From positions 6,262,001 to 6,326,000 of the forward strand of contig CAUWAG010000003.1 of NCBI GenBank assembly GCA_963556695.1: a stretch of DNA of 64,000 nucleotides, given 5' to 3'. Shown piece after piece: positions 10,790 through 21,288 of this stretch (positions are counted from its first letter, which is position 1; each line of letters opens with the position of its first letter). Both the position numbers and the translations under genes were made by a program. Source of the stretch: Anthostomella pinea (lineage: Eukaryota; Ascomycota; Sordariomycetes; Xylariales; Xylariaceae). The notes under the pieces are model-generated. The model worked only from the letters and a program-made list of their open reading frames with translations. It had not been told where the DNA came from and did not search any database.

Positions 10790-11642
10790 ATGTCCGACAT
10801 GCCCGTCACAGAGGTCGCCTACTTCACTCTACAGCCCAATGCGGACTTGGCACCCATTGCAGAAGCGGAGAAGACCCTCATCCAGCAACCGGGATGTATC
10901 AGCGTTCGCAGTTCGCGACTGCATGAAGATGCCAATAAGCTGCTCGTCTTGGTGGATTGGGCGTCTGTCTCTTCACATCACGCATTTGAAGCCAACGAGG
11001 CTGTCCATGCCCCATCCCTCGCTTCTCTTCAGTCAGGTCAGTGTCTTCATATTCTGTCCGGTCCTTCGTGCGTTACTCCCAAAGTCGTCTCAAGCTCTGG
11101 GGTCCCTGTCTTCTAACATAGTCTGGCGTTGCCTTCTCATCTCTTGGGAGGCCCTCAATCGGGATGACTACTGATATACATAGGAATGAGTAGTCATGGC
11201 AAGGCATATGACGCCATACCACGCAACTCTGTTGCCATACCCGCCCACAGTGCTGGATAACGCCGATGGCAAAGGCGCCGCGGTCACAAACGTGACCGAG
11301 TTCGCAGAGTTCTACTTCAGGGGCGGTGACGTACTCACGCCGGAGAAGATGATGAGCGAGACGAAGACCATTCTGGAGTTCCTGAAACTGCTTCGGGCAG
11401 CCAACCCAGAAGGCTTCAGCGGTGAGACCGCCACCGGATGGGCGATGGGGGAGGTCGAGTACAACGAGAAGAAGTGTCGCATTCTAGTCCTGGCTATCGG
11501 ATGGGATAGCCTGGCCGCGCACTTACGGTTCCGCGATTCGGAGGACTTCGCACGGATTGTCCCGCTGCTGAGGGCGTTCGAGGACTTGGAGACTGTCAAG
11601 ATGTGCCATGTGAGCAATCACACTCTGGCGGCAACTGGGTGA
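10790..11642 (+). CDS. Two-domain dimeric alpha-beta barrel (ABM-like) protein, 231 residues
   Basis: Exon 1 is 10790-11036 and exon 2 is 11194-11642, joined across a 157-bp intron (GTCAGT ... GAGTAG) that keeps the frame as ...LQSV|MARHM. The start at 10790 (MSDMPVTEV) is chosen because the fold begins directly after it. Each half carries the ferredoxin-like pattern of antibiotic-biosynthesis monooxygenase or stress-response A/B barrel domains: strand EVAYFTLQP, helix IAEAEKTLIQQPG, strand CISVRSSRL, strand LLVLVDWAS, helix SHHAFEANEA; then EFAEFYFRG, an inserted helix, KCRILVLAIGWDS and HLRFRDSEDF. Such proteins are small cytosolic enzymes or binding proteins in secondary metabolism or stress response; the substrate is unknown. 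No biosynthetic cluster surrounds it. Confidence 0.65.
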
Positions 11643-11784
11643 GAGCGGTTCATGCCCCTTCCTGTTGGAGGCACCGTGGCATAGAAGTAGTAGGTCAACC
11701 AATTAACGTATAATCAAACGAATCGAACATAGGAAGCCACCATTAATATCCCTCGTAGTGTATCCAGCTCCGACATCAATCATC

Positions 11785-12180
11785 TCATCTAGCCTTAGGC
11801 GCAGCGCTCTCGGAGGGCTCCGTCACATACACCTGCACGCACTGGATAGGCCCCATGTCGTAGGTCGTGGTGGTAGCGCTGCCCGTGCAATTCCAGTCCC
11901 CCCAGATGAGGCCCATGAAGTCGCCGCCGCATTTGTCGCCGTCCTGGTTGCCCGAGTACGCCGCCAAACACGCGTTATTGCCGTCCACGTCAGCTCCCCC
12001 TGTGAGCTTCAGGGCTTTGGTTTGGTCGTCGAGCTGAACGGCAGTTGGCGTGCTCGACGAGACTTTCGAGCCCTTCTCGTCCGATGTGCAGTCCTGTGAC
12101 CCAAATTGCTGTACGGACCAGTCGTCTGCGCTGACGAGGGCGCTGGTGGCGAACGTGAGGAGGAGAGTTGAGGAGTGCAT
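11785..12180 (-). CDS. Small secreted cysteine-containing protein, 131 residues
   Basis: A single exon from ATG 12178-12180. Residues 1-18 (MHSSTLLLTFATSALVSA) are a clear signal peptide. The mature part is acidic and has five cysteines (QDCTS, NACLA, DKCGG, WNCTG, IQCVQ), an N-glycosylation site NCT, and ends PKAR. There is no transmembrane or GPI signal. The size and composition match secreted small proteins of plant- or soil-associated fungi, where some act as effectors, but no family was recognised and no function is claimed. The plus-strand frame opposite is a shadow. Confidence 0.7.
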   Translation of the reverse strand: MHSSTLLLTFATSALVSADDWSVQQFGSQDCTSDEKGSKVSSSTPTAVQLDDQTKALKLTGGADVDGNNACLAAYSGNQDGDKCGGDFMGLIWGDWNCTGSATTTTYDMGPIQCVQVYVTEPSESAAPKAR

Positions 12181-13395
12181 TCTGTGCTGGTGGTGGGTGG
12201 TCTTGTCGGTGGGCTAGGATGATTTGGTGATGGTGGTGGACTTGAAAGGCTCTGGCTGGTGCTGTCTTGGTGGGGAGATGTTTGACTTGATCGTGTGCTG
12301 GAGTATCGACGAGAGTGGCGAGGCGGGACTTTATGCATTGTTCTCCCCCTCCTTCGAACGACATAGCAGCTGCCTGGAGTATCCCCCCGGAATACCAGGC
12401 AATTGTTTTCCTGGTGTTTGAAACCTGAACGAGGCTGCCTCGGGAATGGATCCTGCGATGCGATACAAGACAGAGGTAGCCTTAGGAACACCATCGTCGC
12501 CCACAGACTATACGAAAGCATTACAACCAATCGGCCAGAGCGTTCATGGGTTGAGACGACCTCAGCTTCCCCAATCCTACCAGGCACCGACCTTGGCTTT
12601 CTATAAATATGGAATTGGTCAAGATCCGCGGCGCGATCCACGGAAGGAGGCTCCTACCGATCCGTTTGTGCTCGGAACCCGGCTCCACAGCGCACTGCGT
12701 CATGACGATGATGCCACACTGAACTGTCGCGCAGCTGGACTCTCCGGGCCCCGGCTGGCCGGCATTGGAACTCTCACTCGCGACAATGACTACCTACTGT
12801 GATCTATTCTATCATCGGAAACGTCACTGCGCTCTCCAGCTGCCTCACCTTCCAGGCAAAATCGAGAACCATGATCGACGCGTTCGAGCTCAGCATCTTG
12901 CGACTGAAGTATCTCGCGGGGGTGTCATGAACACAGCCGCGATTATCCAGGCGGTGGCGAGAAAAGCAGTCCACAGATGTCTTCAATCGAGAGCCTGCCA
13001 GTACTGAGAAAAACTGTAGGTATTTGAAGGACTATACCAGAGATTTGAACCTTTACCACCTCTCCACACAAAACTCTGCCAACGCTTAAGGCAATGGTTA
13101 AGGACTTGGCAACCACTCTGTCCCTTGTGATCGCGCGGGACTCGAGGCGTAATCATGGCTCCGGGATGGAGAGTTCGTGCCCAGTGTGATGAGGAGCTGG
13201 GTGGTGCTCGCTTCCATGTGTCCATATGACAGCATCTGAGTAGTCTATCGCGAGAATGATCCTCATTATACCGAGCACCCAGCTATGATTTATTAACAAT
13301 TCAATCAACATAGGTCGTCACAATACTGTGTCAGAGGTATTTTTATTACGAATTCTGATGTTTACACCTTTTTTTTAGAATTCCCTATTTACACC
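12181..13395. other. Intergenic, no gene recognised
   Basis: A CTATAAATA box lies at about 12601 without a convincing downstream frame. At 13020-13140 the minus strand has a T-loop-like GGTTCAAATCTC and a stem CTTAA/TTAAG, a possible decayed class II tRNA that cannot be folded convincingly. Confidence 0.35.
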
Positions 13396-13400
13396 TTGTC

Positions 13401-13495
13401 TGCACTCGTCGATGCTCTTGTCGATGCAATAGCTGGTGCAGATGTCAGTGCAGTTGTCGGCACAGTTGTCGGCGCAGTTATCGATACAGTTATGT
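13401..13495. repeat. 12-bp minisatellite
   Basis: About seven imperfect tandem units of the type TGTCGGCACAGT, all in one phase. The frame it opens on either strand (Val/Ala-rich or CxDNCxDN) is a by-product of the repeat and is not taken as a gene. Confidence 0.65.
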
Positions 13496-13886
13496 TGAAG
13501 ACAGGGACCTGTATTGCAGCTGGCTGGCAGGTGGAGTGTAGGGACAAGGTGCAAATAAGAAATAATAACAAGGTGCAAATAGCAGGACTCTTTATTGGAC
13601 AACATAGTCATTTATTGCAGTTACTGGCGAGGATCCCCAGCGGGAAATGCCTGAATCAAAGTTTGCAAGTGATAGCAAGTTGCTCGTCATAAGGCACGGA
13701 CTGGTTGATGAATGTAGTCATCACAGACTTCCCCGAAACGCGTAGCATCCTCCATCGAAGAAAGTGCCTACATCAAGCCTTTCCTTTTAATGCATTCGTG
13801 TCTCGCCCCCCTGCCTGGTTACCCTTAGCAGTCTGGTCTTACTTGCTCGCCTTGGCATCTTTAGTCCCCTTTTGCTTCTTGCTGGC

Positions 13887-15441
13887 CTAGGCAAAGAGAA
13901 TCGCCTGCTCAGCAGCGGCTTTCTCGGCTTTCTCAACTACCTGCCGAAATTGCACACTCATCCGCTCGAATTTGGATTGGAGTGACTGCCACTTTCGAGC
14001 GCGCAATCCTTTGGGCATTTCATGAAGGAACCCGTCGGCAGCCCTGGCAACTTCTTTGGGCTGGGGCAGACTTTCGAGTTTGTCCAGAAGTGCGGACCCC
14101 AATCCCCACGACTTGTTCAGAGTGCGCTTGTAAAAATCCTGGACCTGCCAGAAGATTGGTAAAGTGAGCATCGTATGAAGCGCCTCCCAAGAGTGTCGGG
14201 GACCATTGCCTGGCCACTGCCACTACACCTGGGATTCGATTGTCAAATCCTTCCATCTGATGTTCAGCACCTCTCTGATGGGCCATAATAAAAGCCCTTC
14301 AATGTTGAACTTTGGCTTTTCGTCCTAGAATAGTCCCAAGCCATCAGCTCCGCGTGCTTTCTGATGCTGTCTTCTGGTTCGAGAGATTCGCCCGTTGGAT
14401 GGTTCCAGACTGATGCGACTTTCACCTGGAAGATCGACCTGAGCGATTCTGGCTACTTCGCGCCTCTCGAGTTCAGTGGCGGGTTTCCGAAGAATAGACG
14501 TGTCCTGGTCTTGATCGGTGACATGGCTTCGACGTGTTTTCACTGCATCGGCAACCTCGACGAGCGACTTGAACACGCTATCGTTTCGGAGGTACGAATC
14601 ATGGGGGACTGTGGATGGAATCTCGATTGGATCCTCAAGATTGATCTTGATATCGGAGTCACACTGCCAGGAAAGCTTGAAGAATGGTAGGTTCCACATA
14701 TGTCGGGTATCATTCTGGCGAGCATGACTCAGGCATCGTCTCATCTTTCCATCAGTCACATCTTGTTTATGGGCCTCGGAAAATTGCGTGAATGTAAAAA
14801 ACCGCCTCTACCATGCGACCACATTCAGTTCCTTCAGCTCGCTACATTGCCGAACGGCTATCAGCATAGAAGGCGTAATCTATGTCTCCTCGAGCGTTCT
14901 GCCAAGGCCGCCATATAAATTAACTTCAGAGTAGACAATGATTCTGCGGATCATGCTGCGTCGTTCGGGCGTGATTGCGACCACAAAAGTAGCGGCGTCC
15001 CATTCTTCAGTAAAACTGAAAGCGTTGACTCGGTAGAAAACGGGATATGCCTCGAGATCCTTGTATATTTGGCGGCATGTGAATGAGAGTTGCGTCATCG
15101 CCAATGGTTCCTCGGTAGAAACCCGCACGCTTTGCGGGGGTGCATGGTCTCGCGACACATCTTGGGTAGAGTGATTACCCCAGACGAACTTGTTCGAGCG
15201 ACGTTTCACTTGAAGAGGCTTGATGGGCTTCTGAACAAAGACGGCATATTTGTAGACCAGGAGGCGAATCTGCATAAAACGTCTACCATTAGATCATTAC
15301 AGTGGGCAGTTGCTGTTGTTGGGTACGTACCTCCAGGGGAAACTTCAGGAAAGGTGAGACGTTGGCATTGCGAGTCGTCAGGTGCGCATTGGGGTGATGC
15401 GTATCATCCAAGGCGACGACGGCGGGATTGACGGAAGTCAT
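13887..15441 (-). pseudogene. 2EXR-type protein gene with four in-frame TAG codons
   Basis: Exon 1 is 15441-15331 (MTSVNPAVVALDD ... FLKFPLE) and exon 2 starts at 15269 (IRLLVYKYAVF), joined across a 61-bp intron (GTACGT ... ATGCAG). The domain is the fungal 2EXR/F-box-like fold: FPLEIRLLVYKYA, MTQLSFTCRQIYKDLE, PVFYRVNAFSF and FVVAITPERRSMIRRI. One frame then stays coding for 1.38 kb to TAA at 13887, broken only by TAG at 14880-14882, 14808-14810, 14325-14327 and 14223-14225. The segments between are protein-like (QCSELKELNVVAW, DIKINLEDPIEIPS, EVLNIRWKDLTIES, LPIFWQVQDFYKRTLNK). Repaired length is about 497 residues. A short 166-residue product ending at the first TAG cannot be excluded. 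Confidence 0.7.
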
Positions 15442-16609
15442 GGTCGGTCGCTGCTCGGGTGAGCATGCGTACCTGGCGCAGTTGGTGTCGCTTGTGATGG
15501 AGTGAACTGTGGACGAAGGCTGCTTTGCTCGAGGCAAGGAAGACCGAATGACGCGACGCTGCGACGACGCGACGACGCGAGCACTGGCGTGGGGACTCGG
15601 TTGGTCTTTCTTGGCTTCTCTGAACGTGAAGCAGGACGAGCAGGGTGAGAGAAGAGGTGCCGCGAGGCGGTCTGGTGTGAAGGTGCGGATCGCAAGAAGA
15701 GGCCGCTCGATCACAGATGGGTCCAAGGTAGAATCGCTTGAAGTGATTTTCTTGGGTGGCGAACCGATTGGCTGAATGCCTGAGGCCATGATCGCGTGTA
15801 TCCTGGGGCAACCTTCAAGAACTGAGCTGGGTAAAAATATCTCCAGGGTGCAGGTCACCTGCACAATGGGCAGTTATGGCAGCCACCTGTGAGGCAGCAG
15901 TGGAGCGGAGCACCTGCCTTGACAACCGGAAGGTACCTGCTCACAATGCTGTCAGCGATTCTCTGCACTCAGCTAAATCATGTAAGTAGAACCCCGGTCG
16001 CTGATTTGAGAGCATACCTTACCGTTGGCAACCAAGATGAGATGGTGGTTACGTGGGTCTGTATTTGCCTTGGAGGGTGCCACCGCAGTGTTGACTGCAA
16101 CCTTGGTGACCAGTTTCTTTCTTTGTTTTTTGGCGGCTCGTGGCTGAACCCTAATAATCTTCTCCCTCAACCTCAGCGCCAATATGGGCACCGGCGAAAC
16201 CTCGATCTGCTTCAGCCTTCGCGCTATCGAATTTTCGGGGCAACCTAAACATCTAGAGTAAGTTACCACGGCGTCTGAACTAAATTGCACCTGCATTTTA
16301 CCGATCAAGAAAAACTACCTCCCTACCAAGAGCAGCTGACTTGTTCGTATATTGTCAACTAGCTGCTTTGTCCAAATAAGCCTTGCAAGGTAGCCGGCGA
16401 TTCCCAACCGATTACAATCAGGCCTGTACCTGACGTAAATGATTTCTCCGTGCATTCCAAACCTATAGACTATCCTACATGGTGTCTCTCCAACGAAATG
16501 AAAAGACCAAAGTACCTAGATAGAGAGAGAGCCATATAAATCACAGTGCACGCGGATGGTCTGTCGCAATCTCTGCTAGAGTCTTTTGCCGACTCGTCCG
16601 ATGGCTCAA
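15442..16609. other. Intergenic with a coding-like fragment
   Basis: At 15973-16308 the minus strand has a basic frame (RRLKQIEVSPVPILALRLRE, then RVQPRAAKKQRKK). A decayed copy of the same sequence, with the matching QPRA turned into stops, is found at about 18540-18680. It is probably a repeat-borne gene fragment and is not recognised. Confidence 0.4.
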
Positions 16610-16819
16610 TCAAAAGCTCGACGTCGCCAGTAAATCACCCATCGACTCCCCGTCTGTGTCTGCATGTTCAAAGTCGTTCAGAAGGCGTCGTACGATTTGT
16701 GTCCGGCCATGTGTGACACCGGCGATAAGCCAGAGATTTCTCTCCTGTCTTCTCGCCTCATTCGCTGTGTCAACACGATCCAGGACCGGCTGCGCCCAAT
16801 GTATCCTCTCAGTTTTCAT
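16610..16819 (-). pseudogene. Possible ankyrin-gene fragment
   Basis: A 69-codon minus-strand frame has one ankyrin-like stretch (LWLIAGVTHGRTQIVRRLL) and ends at 16610. It lies next to the tRNA-like element, which in the third ankyrin gene is also found near the C-terminus. Weak evidence; chance is possible. Confidence 0.3.
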
Positions 16820-16834
16820 GATGGCGACGGTTGT

Positions 16835-17171
16835 GTCGACGAGTGCTAAGACGTAGTTAAAGGTGTCACATATATGTGGTGTTAGGTTCGAATCTTAATA
16901 GCGCTAATGTGTGCCTTGTGGTAGCGGTATCCAGAATAAGGACCAGGGTCACGATAGGTGGCTATTGGTCTGTATTCTGGAAGTTGCTTGATTGAAAGAA
17001 GGGATGGGTGGTGTCCCCATCCCAGAAGTAGCTATCATCCCAGTTGGTTACAAATCAGGTACAAATGGGTACCCGTTGGGCTCCAAGGTACCTTGTATCC
17101 TGGTCCGTGACCCATCCGTCATTGTGGCTGGAAAATGGGTTGAGGAGCCACAAATGTAGCTTCACCCTTTT
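16835..17171 (+). mobile_element. tRNA-like SINE, copy 1, split by element C
   Basis: The two halves 16835-16910 and 17153-17171 together match the copy at 17383-17469. The element starts GTCGACGAGTGCTAAGAC, carries GGTTCGAATC (a perfect Pol III B-box and T-loop), and ends CACCCTTTT, a Pol III terminator. Element C is inserted at AATGT. Confidence 0.7.
16911..17152 (+). mobile_element. Element C, copy 2 (242 bp), nested in the tRNA-like SINE
   Basis: It runs GTGCCTTGTGG ... GGAGCCACA with the 5-bp duplication AATGT at 16906-16910 and 17153-17157. Removing it and one duplication restores the SINE sequence GCGCTAATGT-AGCTTCACCC, which fixes the order of events: SINE first, element C later. It is an inverted match to 10086-10328. 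Confidence 0.85.
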
Positions 17172-17382
17172 AATGCATTTATCTAGTAGCGCTATTAGCT
17201 TAACGGTCCAAACGCCTAGAAATGTGTAGCTAGCGATAAGCTTTAAGGTTTTAAAGCCGAATCTTAGCGGAAGTAATACTATAAGCCGAAATGAGTTTTG
17301 TCCTTTAAAGAAATCAAGCAACGCTGGTTAGTAGGCGAAGACGAAGCCGCAGTGCGGCTCATATTCCGCTAGTGGTCGTTAT

Positions 17383-17469
17383 GTCAACGAGTGCTAAGAC
17401 CCACTTAAAGGTGTTATTATGTGATGTTAGGTTCGAATCTTGATAGCGCTAGTGTGGCTCCACCCTTTT
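17383..17469 (+). mobile_element. tRNA-like SINE, copy 2 (87 bp)
   Basis: GTCAACGAGTGCTAAGACCC, then GGTTCGAATC with a foldable T-arm (TTAGG with CTTGA), TAGCGCTAGTGTGGCTCCACCC and TTTT. No clear target duplication. Confidence 0.65.
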
Positions 17470-19432
17470 GGTGCATCCATCTTTACGATCTGGTCGAGGA
17501 TCTCGTTCGGGAATACGTCCATCTCGTTGCTGGTGTCGCTAAGAGCACGGTGAGACATTCAGGCAGAAACCTGGGAAGCAACTGTGCTTACAGGGGACGA
17601 AAAATTGGTTAAGTGGAGGAAGAGAGCAGTAGACATATCGAAGCCAAGACTCGAGGTTCGTCTTGCGGGGAAGTACATATATGCAAGTGGGTGGCAATGG
17701 ACGTGAGATCAAGCCACGTGATTCGACCGCAAGCCACTGCCATGGGACCAACATTGACTTCGCCTTGTTTGAGCCGCGTAATCATCAGCCTATTTTTAGT
17801 ATAGCTGAAGCTTTCTGTTCAGTCGTGATATTAGGTAGGTATCAGCTCGGTCGTTATCTGGTTGCTTTGCTTGTCTATTCATCCGTACATTGATTCCCTC
17901 ATTGTTGCTGCTTTGAGATTAAGGTATTCCGTACTTCATCGCTACCCAAAATTTCACAGTCTTGCTGTTTGGAGATTCTCATGCCATCATCGCCATGTCG
18001 TTCCAGCTTCGACATTTCACGGCGGGACCCGGGGTCGGCCTATCAATGACTCCGACATAGCGGAATGCGAATCCATCTTTCCCAAGGGCTTTGAGCTGGT
18101 GTACCGCGTGAAGATACTGACTTGGGTACCGAATCCGTCATGGAGAAGTACGTGGCCACGTTTTAGTCGAATCTACTGGGTCTGGCACAGCGAACACCGG
18201 CTCAATTGGGAAGCTTGTTGATGCATATGCAGTACCAGACCGTTCCTGCATATTGACTATCTATTACTTGGCATGGTATTCTAAAACAAGACATCACTTA
18301 TAAAGATCCCGGTAGAATCAGCTACACATCATCGGGGGCCTGCTTCACGGTTCCACAGGTGTACGAGGTGACGCTCGCTCTTCGTGCAGGAGGCTGGACC
18401 TCCACTAAGAAAATACCATTCCACGATAGTATATCAAGGAATTTCACTTGGAGCACGAAAACGCCTGCACTTTAAGCTTCGTGTTCCCAACCCAGCAGAT
18501 TAAAATAATATTGATAATGTAGAATTAATTCATGCTTTGCCGCAACCTTGAACAAACAAGCGATGGGTTTTTCTTTTTTTTAGTCGCTTATAGCTAAACC
18601 CTGTTCGTTTTTTCCTTCAACCTTAATGCCACTAGCAAAACCTTCGTCTGCTTTATCCGATAAGTCACGAGAGCCTTATACGAATACAAATCCTCACACG
18701 GGAATCTTGCGAAAATTATCTCTGCGAACCACACACAACCACACGAATCAAATGGCTCCCATCATACGCAACGACGTAATCCGGTAACTGCCGGGCCACG
18801 AGAACCATTCTGCTGACGGCTTGACAGCTTTTCGACATTACGACAACCTCGAGCGATATCTCGACCGAACCTGTACTTTAGGATTGTGAAGCTGTTGGGA
18901 TACATCATCAATTACTTCCGAGACAGTCGCCACGCATGTTCATCATCATGACCAGCACCACTGCTTGCTTGACAATCATGATCGGTTGCATGCAGCTCAC
19001 TTGAGTTGGAATCTCGTAGACGCAACTGATCGCTATTAACTTTCGAGTGAACAGGCTCTGTATATGGGTACGACGGTGATGTGTCCGATGTGAGAGACGA
19101 AGATGCCTGTATGGGGCTGGCAAAGTGAAGTGGGTCTCTCCTTGCTGTACCTGTCGAGGAAGGTACGCCTCAACCGTTGGTAGTTGCGATGCAAATTGGT
19201 GCACCTTCCCGGAGCGCCTTCTTTTGCCTCGGAACTTCTCACCTTTCTGCATTGGAGGCGCCACTAGACCTTCATCTTCCCTCCCACAACATTCCTGCTT
19301 CACTGACTGTCATCGATGGCGATCCCGACGTCTCATGGCCACTTCGGGGCATTGGAGCAACTTACTACTTTCCTTCGTACATGTGATGTTCCCATCATCT
19401 CACGTCCACATTCACCGATTACCCCAAACACC
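17470..19432. other. Gene-poor spacer with decayed fragments
   Basis: At 18540-18690 a diverged copy of the fragment at about 16085-16235 is present, differing mostly by G-to-A and C-to-T. Around 17990-18460 short coding-like stretches in changing frames (for example YEVTLALRAGGWTSTKK) suggest an unrecognised dead gene. Nothing intact was seen. Confidence 0.4.
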
Positions 19433-19681
19433 ATGGAAGGCTCGACGTGGACCTGGGCAGGTCTAGACGACAGCACCAACCGCAACCACATATTTCGACT
19501 GCCCAACGAGCTGACCCTGAACGTCACTTCATTTCTCGACATCCCTTCGATCCTCAGTTTCGCGAAGACGTGCAAGCACATCCGGGAGATGGTGAACCTT
19601 GAGGCCTACAAGATTGACGCCCGTCACAACAATTGCACCTCCCTCTGGTGGGCCTGCAAGTTTGGAGATGTCGACGTACTG

Positions 19682-19841
19682 TGTTACGGTATTACATAAT
19701 ACCTCCACATATTTATGTACATATATACCCCTAGCTTCCCCTCTCTCTTCCGACCTTGCCTCTTCTTCCTTAGATATCGTTGAATCTAGATATTTCAACC
19801 CATCAGCCCTGACCAGCGCAGCTGCAGGCCTGATTGTCACA
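19682..19841 (+). mobile_element. Solo LTR, family B, copy 2 (160 bp), inside the ankyrin gene
   Basis: TGTTACGG ... TTGTCACA with the 5-bp duplication TACTG at 19677-19681 and 19842-19846. It adds 165 bp in total, so the frame is kept but a TAA at 19697-19699 within it ends translation. Confidence 0.95.
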
Positions 19842-21097
19842 TACTGAACCTCTACTTGGACGCCGGAGGCCCAGCCGACTACTTCTTCACCGGATTAAAT
19901 TATAGTACGAGCCAGGACAAGGACACTTCCGCACTCGTAACTGCCATTCGCAACGTTCAACCCGAGATCGTCAATGTTCTTCTCGCTGGAGGTGCAGACC
20001 CTAACAAATGCGACAAGAAGCCAGTCAAGGATATCCGGCCAACCGCCCATCGTCGTCTGTGGTATCCGATCAATTGGGCTATAGAACCCCAGCTGTACGA
20101 CCCCGAGGTACCATATTGCGAGTCCCATGCCAGCCTGAAAATACTCAAAGACCTTCTGGCTCACGGCGCTGAACCATCCCATGTGCCCGAGCATATGCCC
20201 GAGCCAGAGAGTCAATCTGCCTACGATCACTGGCTGGGCGAAAACATCGCACCTATCCATTGTGCAGTGCATCAGAACGTCCCGGCTCTGGCTCTTCAGC
20301 TGCTGCTCGCGGCTGGGGCTGATCATTCAGCACACAGTTACGTGGATGGTCTAGTCCACATGGGACCAATCCAACCTCTTGAAGCAATCTTCTTACAGCA
20401 TCGTCATTTGGACATGGAACTGAGCATGAGAAAGTCCAGAATCCTCACAGCGGCGGGTGCGAGTTGCGGATGTGACCATTTGCGGTAAATCTTCATGCTA
20501 GGTATGGACGCCACCCAGTGGGAGATCCTTGCATCGCTATATGACCATTCCTGCACACTCACGCCTCCAACGGATTCTGCGAACTGGGCGTTGGTTATCT
20601 CTCAAGTATGGTACAATTACCGAAAAGGCACCAGCATCACGATACCTAGACACATCGAAGTCTCCGCTTGGGAGACCATCCATTGCATGGTTCTTATGTA
20701 CTTGGAGATTGATGGATCTGATGAGCAGCGGATTACAGCTTTGAGATTCTCGTGCGTCATTGGGCAGCCGGCGACCAAAGTTGCAGCAAGTTTGCTCGAC
20801 AATGGTGCAGATCCGAATACAATCTGTGGGATACAGCTTACGCCTTTGCAAAGAGTGGTGATGTCTAGAAAGGCTAGCTTGGCCCTGCTCGAGCTATTCC
20901 TTTCCCATTCTGCCAATATCAACTGTACGAGAGGCAAAACTCTTTTCACCACATTTGCGACAACCGAGATCCGATTGATGACCGGCACGAGATTGTTCAG
21001 GTCTTATTCGATCATGGCATTGATGTCAACTCGAAGGACGATTGTGGCTACATTGCTCTGGATACTGCATTTTCCTGCCAAAGAAGATGGAGACAAC

Positions 21098-21181
21098 AAA
21101 AGGTGGAGCCATACTAGCGCTATTAGGATTCGAACCTAACACCACATTATGAACAACATCTGGGTCTTTGCACTCGTCGAC
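21098..21181 (-). mobile_element. tRNA-like SINE, copy 3 (84 bp), inside the ankyrin gene
   Basis: In minus orientation it runs GTCGACGAGTGCAAAGACCC ... GGTTCGAATCC ... GGCTCCACC TTTT, flanked by ACAAC at 21093-21097 and 21182-21186. The T-arm is perfect here (TTAGG and CCTAA). Excision joins EDGDN to GRELAQYLKALGG. Confidence 0.8.
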
Positions 21182-21288
21182 ACAACGGAAGGGAGTTGGC
21201 CCAGTATCTGAAGGCTTTAGGCGGCATGTTTGGACGCTTTGCTCACAAGGGCGAGGAATGGCTGAAAATAGTGGAGTGAAGACCAACA

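Larger units (their letters stand above)
19433..21279 (+). pseudogene. F-box/ankyrin-repeat gene broken by a solo LTR, a SINE, a TAA and frameshifts
   Basis: ATG 19433 (MEGSTWTW) leads to an F-box (IFRLPNELTLNVTSFLDIPS) and ankyrin repeats (TSLWWACKFGDVDVL). A 160-bp LTR is inserted at 19682; taking it out with one TACTG copy joins DVDVL to NLYLDAGGPADYF exactly in frame. Repeats continue (VNVLLAGGADPNK, IAPIHCAVHQN) to TAA at 20486-20488, after which the same frame goes on (MLGMDATQW ... LDNGADPNTI). Near 20945 a one-base shift moves the ankyrin code (HGIDVNSKDDCGYIALD) to the next frame and back near 21075. An 84-bp SINE sits at 21098 and the tail RELAQYLKALGG ... KIVE ends at TGA 21277-21279. 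The family role is that of the paralogues at 3359 and 5015. Confidence 0.85.

Noticed and set aside
12983..13150. Possible class II tRNA on the minus strand (GGTTCAAATCTC, CTTAA/TTAAG stem)
   Set aside because: Acceptor halves and T-stem do not pair; only isolated tRNA-like words remain.
13396..13692. Val/Ala-rich 98-codon frame, or the opposite CxDN-repeat frame
   Set aside because: The open frame is made by a 12-bp minisatellite; there is no coding sequence on either side.
15442..15864. N-terminal extension of the 2EXR gene upstream of ATG 15441
   Set aside because: The frame is open but Ser/Arg/Pro-rich and without domain; the start at 15441 is followed at once by typical coding sequence, so the upstream part is taken as leader.
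19682..19841. Intron instead of insertion in the ankyrin gene
   Set aside because: Borders are TG..CA with a 5-bp duplication, no GT-AG at the joint, and an almost identical copy lies at 1959 in non-coding DNA.
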